From: Flagellimonas sp. S3867
GTDB lineage: Bacteria; Bacteroidota; Bacteroidia; Flavobacteriales; Flavobacteriaceae
Direction of reading: 5' to 3'
Length of the DNA stretch: 64,000 nucleotides
Assembly: GCF_014698935.1 (NCBI RefSeq)
Contig: NZ_JACVMN010000003.1
Location: forward strand, 304,590-368,589
The notes under the pieces were generated by a model. The model had not been told where the DNA came from, made no database searches, and worked only from the letters and a program-made list of their open reading frames with translations. The position numbers and the translations under genes were made by a program. Positions 28,501 through 36,766 of the stretch are shown piece after piece (the first letter of the stretch is position 1; each line of letters begins with the position of its first letter).

Positions 28501-29212
28501 TGATGACAATGATCCCAATAACGGGGCACGCATTGTTGAAAATGGTGGAGCTCGCTATGCATATAACAGGAGCAGTAACAGAAAGGTAGGAAAATTGCTT
28601 CCTGATGTTACAGGTGGTGCGTTCAATAGATTTAGCTATAAGAACTTCACTTTAGTGGCCAATATAGATTATTCCTTTGGCGCTACTTTTGTAAGTGAAG
28701 CTGAGACTTATATGTTGGCCGCAGGAGTCTTGAGAGAAAGTTTGCCCTTTAGGGATGCTGCTAATGGAGGTCAAGCCTATTATATAAATGATGAAGGTAC
28801 CAGAGTAGCAGGAACAAACCCTGGAGCTGGGGCAACTTTTAATGACGGAGTTATATTGAATGGTGTGCGTAGCGATGGTACACCAAATACCCAGGTTGTA
28901 TCTGCCGAGGATTATTATGGGTCATCTTACTTTTCCAATGGTTTCTTTCCTGAAGATCGAATTTTTAAAAGTGATTATATAGCGCTACGTAATGTGTCAT
29001 TGGATTATAGACTTCCCGTTATTGCAGATAAAATGGGGTTATCGGAAGCCGTAATCTCTGTTTTTGCCAATAATGTCGTTTATCTCTATAAAGCTGCACC
29101 AAACTCCATTCCCGAAGCTAGCAATGGAACTGGTTGGTCGGCTGGCGCTTTTTCCACTACGGCATTACCGCTACAGAGATCTTTAGGATTATCGTTAAGA
29201 GTTAAACTATAA
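25544..29212 (+). CDS. SusC/RagA TonB-linked outer membrane protein with STN domain
   Basis: Up to 1222 residues (alternative ATG at 25574; the signal peptide core is MKLTTIFLIVSLFRIQAST). An STN/secretin-TonB short domain (about 52-125; ITLDLNQVSVEQVLDEIER) is the part that contacts FecR. A carboxypeptidase-like domain follows (about 145-220; GQPLPGVNVVQKGTGNG, GNYTINV), then a TonB-box-like ELDEVVVTALG, the plug (LIVVDGIPI, ASVLYGSEGANGVILITTK) and the barrel, ending LGLSLRVKL. It forms the TonB-powered channel of a SusCD pair that imports glycans, oligosaccharides or other large nutrients. The STN domain identifies it as a signal-transducing SusC. Confidence 0.95.
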   Translation: MYNHNNAIKSMKKTTNSGVLICGIPKFDLKMKLTTIFLIVSLFRIQASTYSQTTKITLDLNQVSVEQVLDEIERNTDFKFLADTQEINLGRIVTIKVKNQKIKSILNRIFNSGDVVYSILGRQIVLKKNQSQQSNEDVGSVQRTISGTTVDVTGQPLPGVNVVQKGTGNGTSTDFDGNYTINVSSDSAVLVFSYIGFVTVEVPVENQNAINVTMMEDASELDEVVVTALGIRKDAKALGYAVSKVDSDRVLASGSPVNALQSLYGTASGVQVAGTASGPTGGFKINIRNAVSFDQNSTTRPLIVVDGIPIYDQDTGITSNARTGRDNGTGINDINAEDIASMEILKGAKASVLYGSEGANGVILITTKSGSKSRGLGISASMTTTIEQSAFTPVLQNQYGTGRSASIDANDDQGFYINEAGERALDVSGPGFGPRYDPSVQLRWWDGSLRPWQPTRKDVFDQLFRTGSQRLLNVAVSSGGEKGSVRFAYTNMDYKPITRGGDYDRNTFSINASYKLNDAISLKYVGNYFVTDNLNASFEGSADSQGSTSGLGGYTRDVDVDLLRRFLVTENGFNFFQGEDQQREFISTGRRTVVNSLWDWTQNESEFRRIHGIQSLTLDVTLSKVFSAQILAGIDNTDERSIYRGKLQDPSLIGPNSGSVFRDQNREIRRSYIQGTLNFNKRFNDWGISGLVGAIHRDNRFQTKGAERIGGFVIPNFFSFSNLPSGQQPNYINDNGRDVLYGVLGSVQVDWKDQIFVEAQARQDWSSILPPNNNSYFYPGVSTTWIASNSLNLPSFVKFLKLRTSWADVGRPGPLYFGNVNLDVSQSGNGFILSPPNSLPPIDAQFVQNLKPERKREFEAGLEAFLFENQRIGIDFSIYRANTYDQIMAITAPPGLGVNTIRVNAADVQNTGWELGLRTKPIFNKNFQWGLDMTFASAQTKVNGLTDDLTSQLLFERNGLNYVAEVGGEYGTIIQQQGFRNYINPSDDNDPNNGARIVENGGARYAYNRSSNRKVGKLLPDVTGGAFNRFSYKNFTLVANIDYSFGATFVSEAETYMLAAGVLRESLPFRDAANGGQAYYINDEGTRVAGTNPGAGATFNDGVILNGVRSDGTPNTQVVSAEDYYGSSYFSNGFFPEDRIFKSDYIALRNVSLDYRLPVIADKMGLSEAVISVFANNVVYLYKAAPNSIPEASNGTGWSAGAFSTTALPLQRSLGLSLRVKL

Positions 29213-29223
29213 AATTGCGAATT

Positions 29224-31221
29224 ATGAAAAATGTATTAACTAAATTGACTTTATGTGTTCTGGTTTTGGCCACATCCTATAGTTGTCAGGATCAGCTAGA
29301 GGAATTGTACCAAGATCCAGACGGTTTTTCCAAAACCCAGGCAGACGAAGCCGGCGTTAGTATTATCGCCGGATACTTTACCTCCCAGTTGACCCAAGGA
29401 TTTTATTTAAGGGGCGATTACGGTGCCCAATATCATCAGTTGCGAAGCGGATCCCGTGTAATGGGAACTGGGGTGCAGTTATATTTTACAGCACCTGAAG
29501 CATTTGGGGTTCCTTACACCTTACGTGATGTTGAAAACGATTGGGGGTCCAATGGGTTTAACCGATCAGTTTTTAATCAATTGAACAGCAATTGGGTAAA
29601 GGGTATCCTTTGGGCCCAAAAGGAGTTCAATAACATTGCTGAAGCAGATCGTACCAAGTTGGATGTGCTTTTTATGCGATTACTGCATGCCTTGAAAGGA
29701 TATGCCTACCAACGCGGAATTGACGGATATGAGAACGTACCATATTTTCAGACCGGGTCTGCCGGAGCCTTGGACGGGGATAGAGCTGAATGGTTAGGTC
29801 AAGAGGAAGTATACCCCATTATTATTGCTGAACTGGGTGAGATTGAGGAATATTTGGCCAATTTGGAATTGGATTCTAGCGAGCAGAGTGTTTTTCAAAA
29901 TCAAGATGTTATTTTTAATGGTAACATCTTGCAATGGAGGAAGTATATAAACTCTTTGCGGCTACGATGGGCCATGACCGTTAGCGAACGACTTCCGGAC
30001 CTTACCACGGCAACTATCAATGAATTGACAGGAAAACCACTTTTCGATGAAGCCAACGATGTAGCTGGATTAGCGGATATTGCTATTGTTGATCCCGCCC
30101 GCTTGCAACGTGAATTGGGAATAACACGGGCTTTCCGGGAAAGAGCAGATGAAAGTCGTGCTCCAAAACGTTATTTGGAAGATACCATGTTTTGCATCCC
30201 AACGGAAGAAAGTGTGGTAGTGGAAGGAGAAACCTTATACTATTTTAGTGGTGATAATGCTGCTGAGGGACTTGAGAATGGAACGGTGGACCCAAGAATC
30301 AAATACGTTTTCTCTTCGGATATATTAGGACGGTACATCGGTGCCAAAACCAGCTGGGATAATGGTAGCGACCCCAATAGTTATTTGAATAAAATAATTC
30401 GAACCTATTATATTAACGATCCCATTATGACGGATGTAAGTGTTACTGAAGTTTCTTTTGGTTCTGAAGATGGGGATGAACAAACTATTGCGCTTAGTGC
30501 AGACTTGGAGGGGACCTTGGTAGGTCGCGAGGCTTTCTTATTAGATGCTTTCCGTGGCTACCTTACAAGTTCTAGTGATACTAATTTTCAAATTGGTACT
30601 GACAATAACATGATTGCAGAATTCAACGTGCGCCCTTTGTATAATTTTGACATCAGGTATCCCACCTTGCATGCTGTGGAAACCGAGCTTTCCTTGGCTG
30701 AGGCCGCAGTACGTGGCTTTGGCAATGTCGGATCGGCCCGTGAACATTACGCAAATGCCATTAAATTATCCTGTGATTATTGGTATGACATTAATAACGA
30801 CAACTCATATAGTCAGCAAACGGTGCCTTCATTCCCAAGCAACATGGATCCATCCAGAATTGAAAGGGATAGACCTACAAAGGAATATAATGCTACTGCC
30901 TTCGCTGAATATGCCGCCCAGCAGTTCGACACCATGACAGATGAGGAGAAGGTTCAAGCCATTTTCAATCAATTGCAGCTGCACTATGGCTTATTTAATT
31001 TTGAGGTGCCATGGACATCTGCCAGACGTTTGATAAAATATTTAGGAGACAATCCCGGATCACCTTATGAAATATTTCAATGGAAGGAGCGCTTTTTGTA
31101 CAATCCTAGTATTCAAGCAACAGATCCAGCGGCTTGGGCGATCATTAGCCAAACTGACGATCCCAATATCCCAGTTTGGTTTACCGGACGCGATACTAAA
31201 TGGAGAAATACACTTGAATAA
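29224..31221 (+). CDS. SusD/RagB-family nutrient-binding lipoprotein
   Basis: About 665 residues. The ATG at 29224 gives a lipoprotein signal (CVLVLATSYSC, Cys 21); the TTG at 29215 is less likely. DQLEELYQDPDGF near the N-terminus and the helical body (WRKYINSLRLRWAMTVSERLP; TELSLAEAAVRGFG) fit the SusD-like subfamily annotated as nutrient-binding outer membrane lipoproteins. It forms the lid of the SusC channel. It starts 11 nt after susC. The ligand cannot be read from sequence. Confidence 0.92.
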   Translation: MKNVLTKLTLCVLVLATSYSCQDQLEELYQDPDGFSKTQADEAGVSIIAGYFTSQLTQGFYLRGDYGAQYHQLRSGSRVMGTGVQLYFTAPEAFGVPYTLRDVENDWGSNGFNRSVFNQLNSNWVKGILWAQKEFNNIAEADRTKLDVLFMRLLHALKGYAYQRGIDGYENVPYFQTGSAGALDGDRAEWLGQEEVYPIIIAELGEIEEYLANLELDSSEQSVFQNQDVIFNGNILQWRKYINSLRLRWAMTVSERLPDLTTATINELTGKPLFDEANDVAGLADIAIVDPARLQRELGITRAFRERADESRAPKRYLEDTMFCIPTEESVVVEGETLYYFSGDNAAEGLENGTVDPRIKYVFSSDILGRYIGAKTSWDNGSDPNSYLNKIIRTYYINDPIMTDVSVTEVSFGSEDGDEQTIALSADLEGTLVGREAFLLDAFRGYLTSSSDTNFQIGTDNNMIAEFNVRPLYNFDIRYPTLHAVETELSLAEAAVRGFGNVGSAREHYANAIKLSCDYWYDINNDNSYSQQTVPSFPSNMDPSRIERDRPTKEYNATAFAEYAAQQFDTMTDEEKVQAIFNQLQLHYGLFNFEVPWTSARRLIKYLGDNPGSPYEIFQWKERFLYNPSIQATDPAAWAIISQTDDPNIPVWFTGRDTKWRNTLE

Positions 31222-31327
31222 AGTCTAAACATGACCGAATAGATATCATGGAGCCAAAATGCTTAAAACGATGGGTATTGTAAATAAAATTTTGGGTTCT
31301 TACTGCGGTCAAAAATATAATAAACAA

Positions 31328-31666
31328 ATGAAAAGAATTTTTTATGTTATCCTGACGTTGGTTTTGGTGGTTTCTTGTACCAAAGATGATGAAGGATCTA
31401 TATTCGGAAACGCAAGTGGAGATGACGGCAACATACTATCAGGTATTACCGTAAAGTTATATTCTGAGAATACGGCCTTGCTCCTACAAACAACCACGGA
31501 TGCAGAAGGTAATTTTACCTTTACAAGCTTAGATGCGGCCAATTATTATGTCGGTGCTACCATTACTGTTGGTGATGTTGTTTGGGATACAGGTAATACT
31601 CCTCAAATTGTGTATGTAGGAGGGGAAGTTGCCAAGGAAGTTGTACTCACCTTAAACCAGAAGTAA
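31328..31666 (+). CDS. Small lipoprotein with carboxypeptidase-regulatory-like domain
   Basis: About 112 residues from the ATG at 31328, which gives a clean lipoprotein signal (LTLVLVVSCTKDDEG, Cys 17); an earlier in-frame start at 31259 would hide it. The mature part is a single Ig-like/Cna-B or carboxypeptidase-regulatory-type fold (GITVKLYSENTALLLQTTTDAEGNFTFTSLDAANYYV). As the last gene of the SusCD locus it may be a surface accessory subunit. A terminator follows at 31749. Confidence 0.8.
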   Translation: MKRIFYVILTLVLVVSCTKDDEGSIFGNASGDDGNILSGITVKLYSENTALLLQTTTDAEGNFTFTSLDAANYYVGATITVGDVVWDTGNTPQIVYVGGEVAKEVVLTLNQK

Positions 31667-31748
31667 CTATTTGATTTTGTTCATAAAACTCAAAGTTTTT
31701 TGAACAAAGAATTACATCGAATATTGTTTGAGTTATGTTAGTTGGATT

Positions 31749-31779
31749 GCCGACCATTTATGGTCGGCTTTCTTTTTTT
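31749..31779 (+). terminator. Rho-independent terminator of the SusCD locus
   Basis: An 8-bp stem (GCCGACCA / TGGTCGGC) with a TTTA loop at 31749-31768 is followed by a T-rich run to 31779. It lies 82 nt after the small lipoprotein gene. Confidence 0.85.
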
Positions 31780-31858
31780 AAAAGTAGAAACAGAACTAAG
31801 AAGCTAATCGCTAAGAAAAGCATTGAAGATTTTCAGCTTTTTGTTTGGGGTAGGGCAA

Positions 31859-31886
31859 CAAAAAAGCCGAGATATAAATCTCGGCT
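31859..31886 (-). terminator. Terminator of tRNA-Leu
   Basis: On the minus strand, AGCCGAGATT and its complement form a hairpin (31886-31865) followed by TTTTTT. It ends transcription 7 nt after the tRNA. Confidence 0.85.
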
Positions 31887-31892
31887 AATTCG

Positions 31893-31976
31893 TACTCGAG
31901 GCGGGACTTGAACCCGCACGGGCAAATGCCCACAGGATTTTAAGTCCGGCGTGTCTACCAATTCCACCACTCGAGC
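31893..31976 (-). tRNA. tRNA-Leu (TAA anticodon)
   Basis: The minus strand folds as an 84-nt cloverleaf. The acceptor stem is GCTCGAG paired with CTCGAGT, the D-loop region GTGGTGGAATTGGTAGAC, the anticodon arm CGGACTTAAAATCCTG (anticodon TAA), then a long variable arm typical of leucine tRNAs, and the T arm GCGGGTTCAAGTCCCGC. CCA is not encoded. Confidence 0.95.
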
Positions 31977-31985
31977 AGGACTTAA

Positions 31986-32011
31986 ATAAAAAAACGCTGC
32001 AAGCAGCGTTT
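31986..32011 (-). terminator. Terminator between tRNA-Gly and tRNA-Leu
   Basis: On the minus strand AAACGCTGC TT GCAGCGTTT (32011-31992) is followed by a T-rich stretch. It lies directly after tRNA-Gly, so the two tRNAs are probably transcribed or processed separately. Confidence 0.75.
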
Positions 32012-32013
32012 GG

Positions 32014-32086
32014 AGCGAAAAACGGGATTCGAACCCGCGACCTCCACCTTGGCAAGGTGATGCTCTACCAACTGAGCTACTTTCGC
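32014..32086 (-). tRNA. tRNA-Gly (GCC anticodon)
   Basis: A 73-nt cloverleaf on the minus strand: acceptor GCGAAAG, D arm GCTCAGTTGGTAGAGC, anticodon arm CACCTTGCCAAGGTG (anticodon GCC), T arm GCGGGTTCGAATCCCG. CCA is not encoded. Confidence 0.95.
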
Positions 32087-32168
32087 ATTTTAAAGAACAT
32101 CTGCAGCACCAGTTACTGCCGATGCGGATGCAAATTTAAAACATTTCCGCAAAAAAGAAAGAAATATT

Positions 32169-34790
32169 TTAAGAGGAGGCCTTTTTCTTTTTACCCAGCA
32201 AACGTTTGATCTCGTTAAGCTTCATTAATGCCTCTACAGGGGTGAGGGTATCAATGTCCAAATGCAGAATTTCCTCCTTGATTTCTTCTAACAAAGGATC
32301 GTCCAAGTTAAAAAAGCTTAATTGCATTTCTTGCTGTGATGCCTGTAGTTTATCCGAAATCTCTTCACTGGAATGGGATTTTTCGAGCTTTTTCAAGATT
32401 TTATTGGCTTTTTGAATCACCTGTTGGGGCATTCCGGCCATTTTAGCCACATGAATTCCAAAACTATGTTCGCTACCACCTGGAACCAATTTACGCAGGA
32501 AAAGTACGTTGTCCTTCAATTCTTTGACCGAAACATTGTAGTTTTTGATGCGTTCAAAGGTGTTGGTCATTTCATTGAGTTCGTGATAATGCGTGGCAAA
32601 AAGTGTCTTTGCTCTGGACGGATGTTCATGCAGGTATTCCGATATGGCCCAAGCAATGGAAATACCATCATAGGTGCTGGTTCCTCGGCCTATTTCATCC
32701 AATAAAACCAAACTACGTTCCGAAAGATTATTGAGTATCGAAGCAGTTTCGTTCATTTCTACCATAAAGGTAGATTCCCCCATAGAAATATTATCACTCG
32801 CGCCAACACGGGTAAATATTTTGTCTACAACCCCAATAGTGGCTTCCGAAGCCGGGACAAAACTTCCCATTTGGGCCAAAAGGACAATTAGGGCGGTTTG
32901 CCGAAGTATGGCCGATTTACCACTCATATTAGGACCTGTAATCATGATGATTTGTTGTTCATCACGATTTAGGACCACATCATTGGTAATGTAACTTTCA
33001 CCCAAGGGCAATTGTTTTTCAATGACCGGATGGCGCCCATCTTTAATTTCCAGTTGGGTTGATTCATCCATGATGGGCAAGGTGTAATTGTACTCATTGG
33101 ACAACTGGGCAAATCCAGAAAGACAATCCAGTTGCGCAATCAATTGCGCATTTTTTTGCACCGGAACAATATATTCCTGCAACCATACCAAAAGCTGTTC
33201 GAACAATTGCTGCTCCAACTGCAAAATGCGTTCTTCGGCACCCAATATTTTAGCTTCGTATTCTTTGAGTTCTTCCGTGATGTACCGCTCAGCATTGACC
33301 AAGGTTTGCTTTCGAATCCAAGTTTCAGGGACCTTATCCTTATGCGTATTTCGTACTTCGATATAATAGCCAAAAACATTGTTGGAGGCTATTTTAAGAG
33401 ATGTAATTCCGGTGAGTTCCGTTTCCCGCTTCAACATTTTGTCCAGATAGTCTTTGCTCGAGAATGCTAGGTCTCGTAATTCATCCAATTCTTCCGAATA
33501 TCCTACCGCAATGGTATTTCCTTTTTGCAGATTGATGGGGGCTTCTTCGTTCAGCATTTCCTTCACCTTATTGCGAAGGGCTTCGCAATCATCCAATTCC
33601 TCACCAATACGTTGAAGTGAAGTATTTGAACTTTCAGTGGCCAATTGTTTCACTGGTCCAACAGCCTCCAGTGAATTCTTTAATTGGATGACTTCTTTCG
33701 GATTTATTTTTCCTGTAGCAAGTTTCGAGATCAAACGTTCAAGGTCGCCCATTTGTTTGATCCAATGCTGTGTTTTTTCAAGTTGTGCCTCGGCTGACTT
33801 TAAATAAGATACTACCTGATGCCGTTGTTGTATTTTTTCGATATTCTTTAGGGGAAGTGCCAACCATCGCTTTAAAAGTCGACCTCCCATGGGAGATATC
33901 GTTTTGTCAATGATATCCAACAAAGTGACCGCATTGAGATTATGGGAATGGTATAATTCGAGGTTTCGGATAGTAAAACGATCCATCCAAACATATTCCT
34001 CTTCAGCGATTCGTTGAATTTTGTTAATGTGCTGCAACTGCCGATGTTGCGTTTCGGACAGGTAATGCAATACCGCACCTGATGAAATTATCCCATTTCC
34101 CAAATGATCTATGCCAAAACCTTTAAGATTATTGGTCTTAAAATGATTGGTGAGACTCTCGTGCGCATAATCTTCTTGGAAAATCCAATCCTCAAGAAAA
34201 AAAGTGTGAAACTGTGTCCCAAACTGATCAGAAAACTCCTTTTTATGCGTTTTTGAGACCAAAACCTCGTTCGGGGAAAAGTTTTGCAGCAATTTATCTA
34301 CCTGCTCAACTGAGCCCTCTGCAGTTAAAAATTCTCCTGTTGAGATGTCCAAAAACGCGACCCCCAATCTATTGCGCCCAAAATGGACCGCACATAAAAA
34401 ATTGTTGCTTTTGGAAGATAAAATGTCATCGTTGAGCGCTACCCCGGGCGTAACCAACTCCGTAACCCCTCTTTTTACAATGCTTTTGGTGAGTTTTGGG
34501 TCTTCCAACTGGTCGCAGATGGCCACACGTTGACCTGCTTTGACCAGTTTAGGTAAATAGGTGTTAACTGAGTGATGGGGAAAACCGGCCAATTCCGTTT
34601 TATCTCCACCATTATTTCTATAGGTTAAGATGATTCCCAGAATTTTACTGGCCTTAATGGCATCCTCACCAAAGGTTTCATAAAAGTCCCCTACACGAAA
34701 AAGTAACAATGCATCAGGGTGCTTTACCTTGATGGCATTGTACTGCTGCATTAAAGGAGTTATTTTCTTTGTTTTTGAAGAAGCTGCCAA
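32169..34790 (-). CDS. mutS: DNA mismatch repair protein MutS
   Basis: 873 residues, full length for MutS1. The mismatch-reading Phe-Tyr-Glu motif ([11 protein letters not shown]) is near residue 35, with the connector, lever and clamp domains in the middle. The ATPase has Walker [14 protein letters not shown] and [12 protein letters not shown] as Walker B/signature, followed by ATHYHEL. The protein binds mismatched DNA and recruits MutL. The gene is divergent from the SpoU methyltransferase gene and lies upstream of the tRNA pair on the same strand. Confidence 0.98.
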   Translation of the reverse strand: MAASSKTKKITPLMQQYNAIKVKHPDALLLFRVGDFYETFGEDAIKASKILGIILTYRNNGGDKTELAGFPHHSVNTYLPKLVKAGQRVAICDQLEDPKLTKSIVKRGVTELVTPGVALNDDILSSKSNNFLCAVHFGRNRLGVAFLDISTGEFLTAEGSVEQVDKLLQNFSPNEVLVSKTHKKEFSDQFGTQFHTFFLEDWIFQEDYAHESLTNHFKTNNLKGFGIDHLGNGIISSGAVLHYLSETQHRQLQHINKIQRIAEEEYVWMDRFTIRNLELYHSHNLNAVTLLDIIDKTISPMGGRLLKRWLALPLKNIEKIQQRHQVVSYLKSAEAQLEKTQHWIKQMGDLERLISKLATGKINPKEVIQLKNSLEAVGPVKQLATESSNTSLQRIGEELDDCEALRNKVKEMLNEEAPINLQKGNTIAVGYSEELDELRDLAFSSKDYLDKMLKRETELTGITSLKIASNNVFGYYIEVRNTHKDKVPETWIRKQTLVNAERYITEELKEYEAKILGAEERILQLEQQLFEQLLVWLQEYIVPVQKNAQLIAQLDCLSGFAQLSNEYNYTLPIMDESTQLEIKDGRHPVIEKQLPLGESYITNDVVLNRDEQQIIMITGPNMSGKSAILRQTALIVLLAQMGSFVPASEATIGVVDKIFTRVGASDNISMGESTFMVEMNETASILNNLSERSLVLLDEIGRGTSTYDGISIAWAISEYLHEHPSRAKTLFATHYHELNEMTNTFERIKNYNVSVKELKDNVLFLRKLVPGGSEHSFGIHVAKMAGMPQQVIQKANKILKKLEKSHSSEEISDKLQASQQEMQLSFFNLDDPLLEEIKEEILHLDIDTLTPVEALMKLNEIKRLLGKKKKASS

Positions 34791-34894
34791 AGCGATGGAT
34801 TTTCCGTTATTTTTGAACCGGGTAGAAACGAATGTACCGTTTTCCTAATAGTCCAAAAATTTTTGTTGATATATTTCACTTTGATGTTGAAAAA

Positions 34895-35446
34895 ATGAAG
34901 CGTAAACTTGAAAATAGCGAACTCGCTAGGTTGGATGTTGAGGGATTTAAGAATGTGGAGAAGAATCCCATTATATTGATTTTGGACAATATCCGAAGTC
35001 TGAATAACATTGGATCGGTATTTCGCACCGCGGATGCATTCCTGATCAAAAAAATTTATTTGTGTGGAATAACAGCAAGCCCGCCACACAAAGACATTAG
35101 AAGAACAGCTCTTGGCGCCACTGAAAGTGTGGATTGGGAATATAAACAAAGCACCCTTGAGCTGGTAAAAGAGCTTCAAGCCGATAACGCCAAAGTGATA
35201 GCTATTGAACAGGCGGAAGACGCCATAATGCTTCATGATTTTGATATAGTTTCCGATCAGATAATGGCGTTTGTTTTTGGTAATGAGGTAAAAGGTGTTT
35301 CACAAGAGGTGGTCTCAGCTTGTGATATCGTCTTGGAGATTCCACAATTTGGTACAAAACATTCATTGAATATATCGGTAAGTGCTGGGGTTGTTGTTTG
35401 GGATATTTGGTCGAAAATAAATGCCCTAAAAACAAAAAAGCCCTGA
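34895..35446 (+). CDS. TrmH/SpoU-family RNA 2'-O-methyltransferase
   Basis: About 183 residues from the ATG at 34895; family members in this group begin MKRKLENSEL-like, so the ATG at 34832 is probably not used. The SPOUT fold is shown by ILDNIRSLNNIGSVFRTADAF, FVFGNEVKGVSQE and the C-terminal knot EIPQFGTKHSLNISVSAGVV. It methylates a ribose 2'-OH in tRNA or rRNA using S-adenosylmethionine; the target site is not evident. It lacks the extra N-terminal domain of larger rRNA-specific members. Confidence 0.9.
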   Translation: MKRKLENSELARLDVEGFKNVEKNPIILILDNIRSLNNIGSVFRTADAFLIKKIYLCGITASPPHKDIRRTALGATESVDWEYKQSTLELVKELQADNAKVIAIEQAEDAIMLHDFDIVSDQIMAFVFGNEVKGVSQEVVSACDIVLEIPQFGTKHSLNISVSAGVVVWDIWSKINALKTKKP

Positions 35447-35458
35447 AAAATCAGGGCT
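35433..35458 (-). terminator. Terminator of the folK-dNK gene
   Basis: AGCCCTGA-loop-TCAGGGCT (35439-35458) is followed on the minus strand by TTTTTTG. It lies about 95 nt after the minus-strand stop at 35552 and overlaps the last codons of the plus-strand methyltransferase gene, where no T-run follows on the plus strand. Confidence 0.75.
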
Positions 35459-35551
35459 AAACATATAGTTTGAGTTAGTTAGTTCCTCTATAAAGAGAAG
35501 GCTAATAAAATAAAACCATTCGTTATATCCAAACTTTTTCAGAAAATTCTC

Positions 35552-36697
35552 TTAAATCTTTGATAAAAGGATCTGGTCGGAAAGCGCCGTTAAAATGGTG
35601 TTGTAATCGTTAATATTGCTAACAAAATCGAGTTCACTGATATCTAAAATCAGGCTATTTTGGTTGGGATGGCCTTTAATAAAGTCCAAATACCCTCTGT
35701 TTATCTGCTCCAAATAGTTGGGACTTATATTTTGCTCATAATCACGTCCTCTTTTTTTGATATTATCCAGCAAACTCGCTGTATTTTGATAGAGATATAG
35801 ATAGATTTCAGGTTTTTTGACCTCTTTGTACATGAAGTTGAACACTTTTTTATACAAGTTGAACTCCTCTTGCTGCAAAGTGATTTTTGCAAAGATCAAT
35901 GACTTAAAAATATCATAGTCACTGATCATAAAGTTTTTAAAAAGATCAAATTGGGTGGTATCGTCGGTAAACTGCTGGTATCTATCAGCTAAAAAAGACA
36001 TTTCGAGTGGAAACGAATAGCGGGATTGATCTTCGTAGAATTTGGGTAAAAATGGATTGTCGGCAAAACGCTCCAAGACCAATTTTGCATTGAAGTCAGC
36101 AGCAATCATTTTTGATAGTGTGGTTTTACCTGCACCAATATTGCCTTCAATGGCTATGAACTGAAGCTGGGAAAAAAGCTCTAACCTACTTTTAACAAGC
36201 CGATGTTTTGTTTTTTTTAATTCGCTTCGATCTTTACACTGTTGCAACAGATTTCGGATATCCTTATTTAAAACAGGATGGTAATACTGAGGAGCGATAT
36301 CGGCCAAAGGCCTCAAGACAAAGTTCCGATTTGCCATACTGGGATGCGGAACGGTCAACGCTGCCGTATTGATTATTTCATTTCCATATAGAATGATATC
36401 AATGTCCAATATTCTAGACCGGTATCCTTCGTGCTCACTTCTTTCCCGACCAAAATCCCTTTCTATCTGTAGTAGCGTTTCAAGTAAATCCAAAGCGGAC
36501 AGCTCTGTTTCAATGGCCACACAAGCATTTAAAAAGTCGCCTCCTTCAAAACCAATCGCGGGGTTTTCATATACAGCAGAAACCTTCAGAATCTCTCCAG
36601 CTTTTTCCTGAATACTGAACAGGGCATTTTGTAGTGTAAGAAAGCGATTGCCCATGTTGCTTCCCAAAGAAAGATATACCTGTTGTTTTCGACCCAT
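35552..36697 (-). CDS. folK: Fusion of HPPK (FolK) and deoxynucleoside kinase
   Basis: About 381 residues from the ATG at 36697. Residues 1 to about 150 are 6-hydroxymethyl-dihydropterin pyrophosphokinase (YLSLGSNMGNR; FLNACVAIET; RSRILDIDIILYGNE; VPHPSMANRNFVLRPL), which acts in folate synthesis. From about 170 to the end is a deoxynucleoside kinase (IEGNIGAGKTTLSK P-loop; ERFADNPFLPKFYED; an Arg-rich lid KKRGRDYEQN), which salvages deoxynucleosides. The same fusion is common in Flavobacteriia. It is divergent from sppA with a 69-nt gap. Confidence 0.92.
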   Translation of the reverse strand: MGRKQQVYLSLGSNMGNRFLTLQNALFSIQEKAGEILKVSAVYENPAIGFEGGDFLNACVAIETELSALDLLETLLQIERDFGRERSEHEGYRSRILDIDIILYGNEIINTAALTVPHPSMANRNFVLRPLADIAPQYYHPVLNKDIRNLLQQCKDRSELKKTKHRLVKSRLELFSQLQFIAIEGNIGAGKTTLSKMIAADFNAKLVLERFADNPFLPKFYEDQSRYSFPLEMSFLADRYQQFTDDTTQFDLFKNFMISDYDIFKSLIFAKITLQQEEFNLYKKVFNFMYKEVKKPEIYLYLYQNTASLLDNIKKRGRDYEQNISPNYLEQINRGYLDFIKGHPNQNSLILDISELDFVSNINDYNTILTALSDQILLSKI

Positions 36698-36737
36698 AAT
36701 CAGAAAAACAAAGTAAACAAAACAATATAACAATGGT

Positions 36738-36745
36738 TATATTTG
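36738..36745 (+). promoter_or_regulatory. Candidate -7 box of sppA
   Basis: TATATTTG matches TAnnTTTG exactly and ends 21 nt before the ATG at 36767. No clear -33 TTG is seen at the expected distance. Confidence 0.4.
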
Positions 36746-36766
36746 ACCAAGAATAAAATTATTTTA

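Noticed and set aside
34832..34894. N-terminal extension of the SpoU methyltransferase from the ATG at 34832
   Set aside because: The extra 21 residues do not fit the short family form, which starts at the MKRKLENSEL segment (34895).
35439..35458. Plus-strand terminator of the SpoU methyltransferase gene
   Set aside because: The hairpin overlaps the end of the reading frame and has no T-run on the plus strand. The T-run is on the minus strand, so it is listed as terminator of the folK fusion gene.
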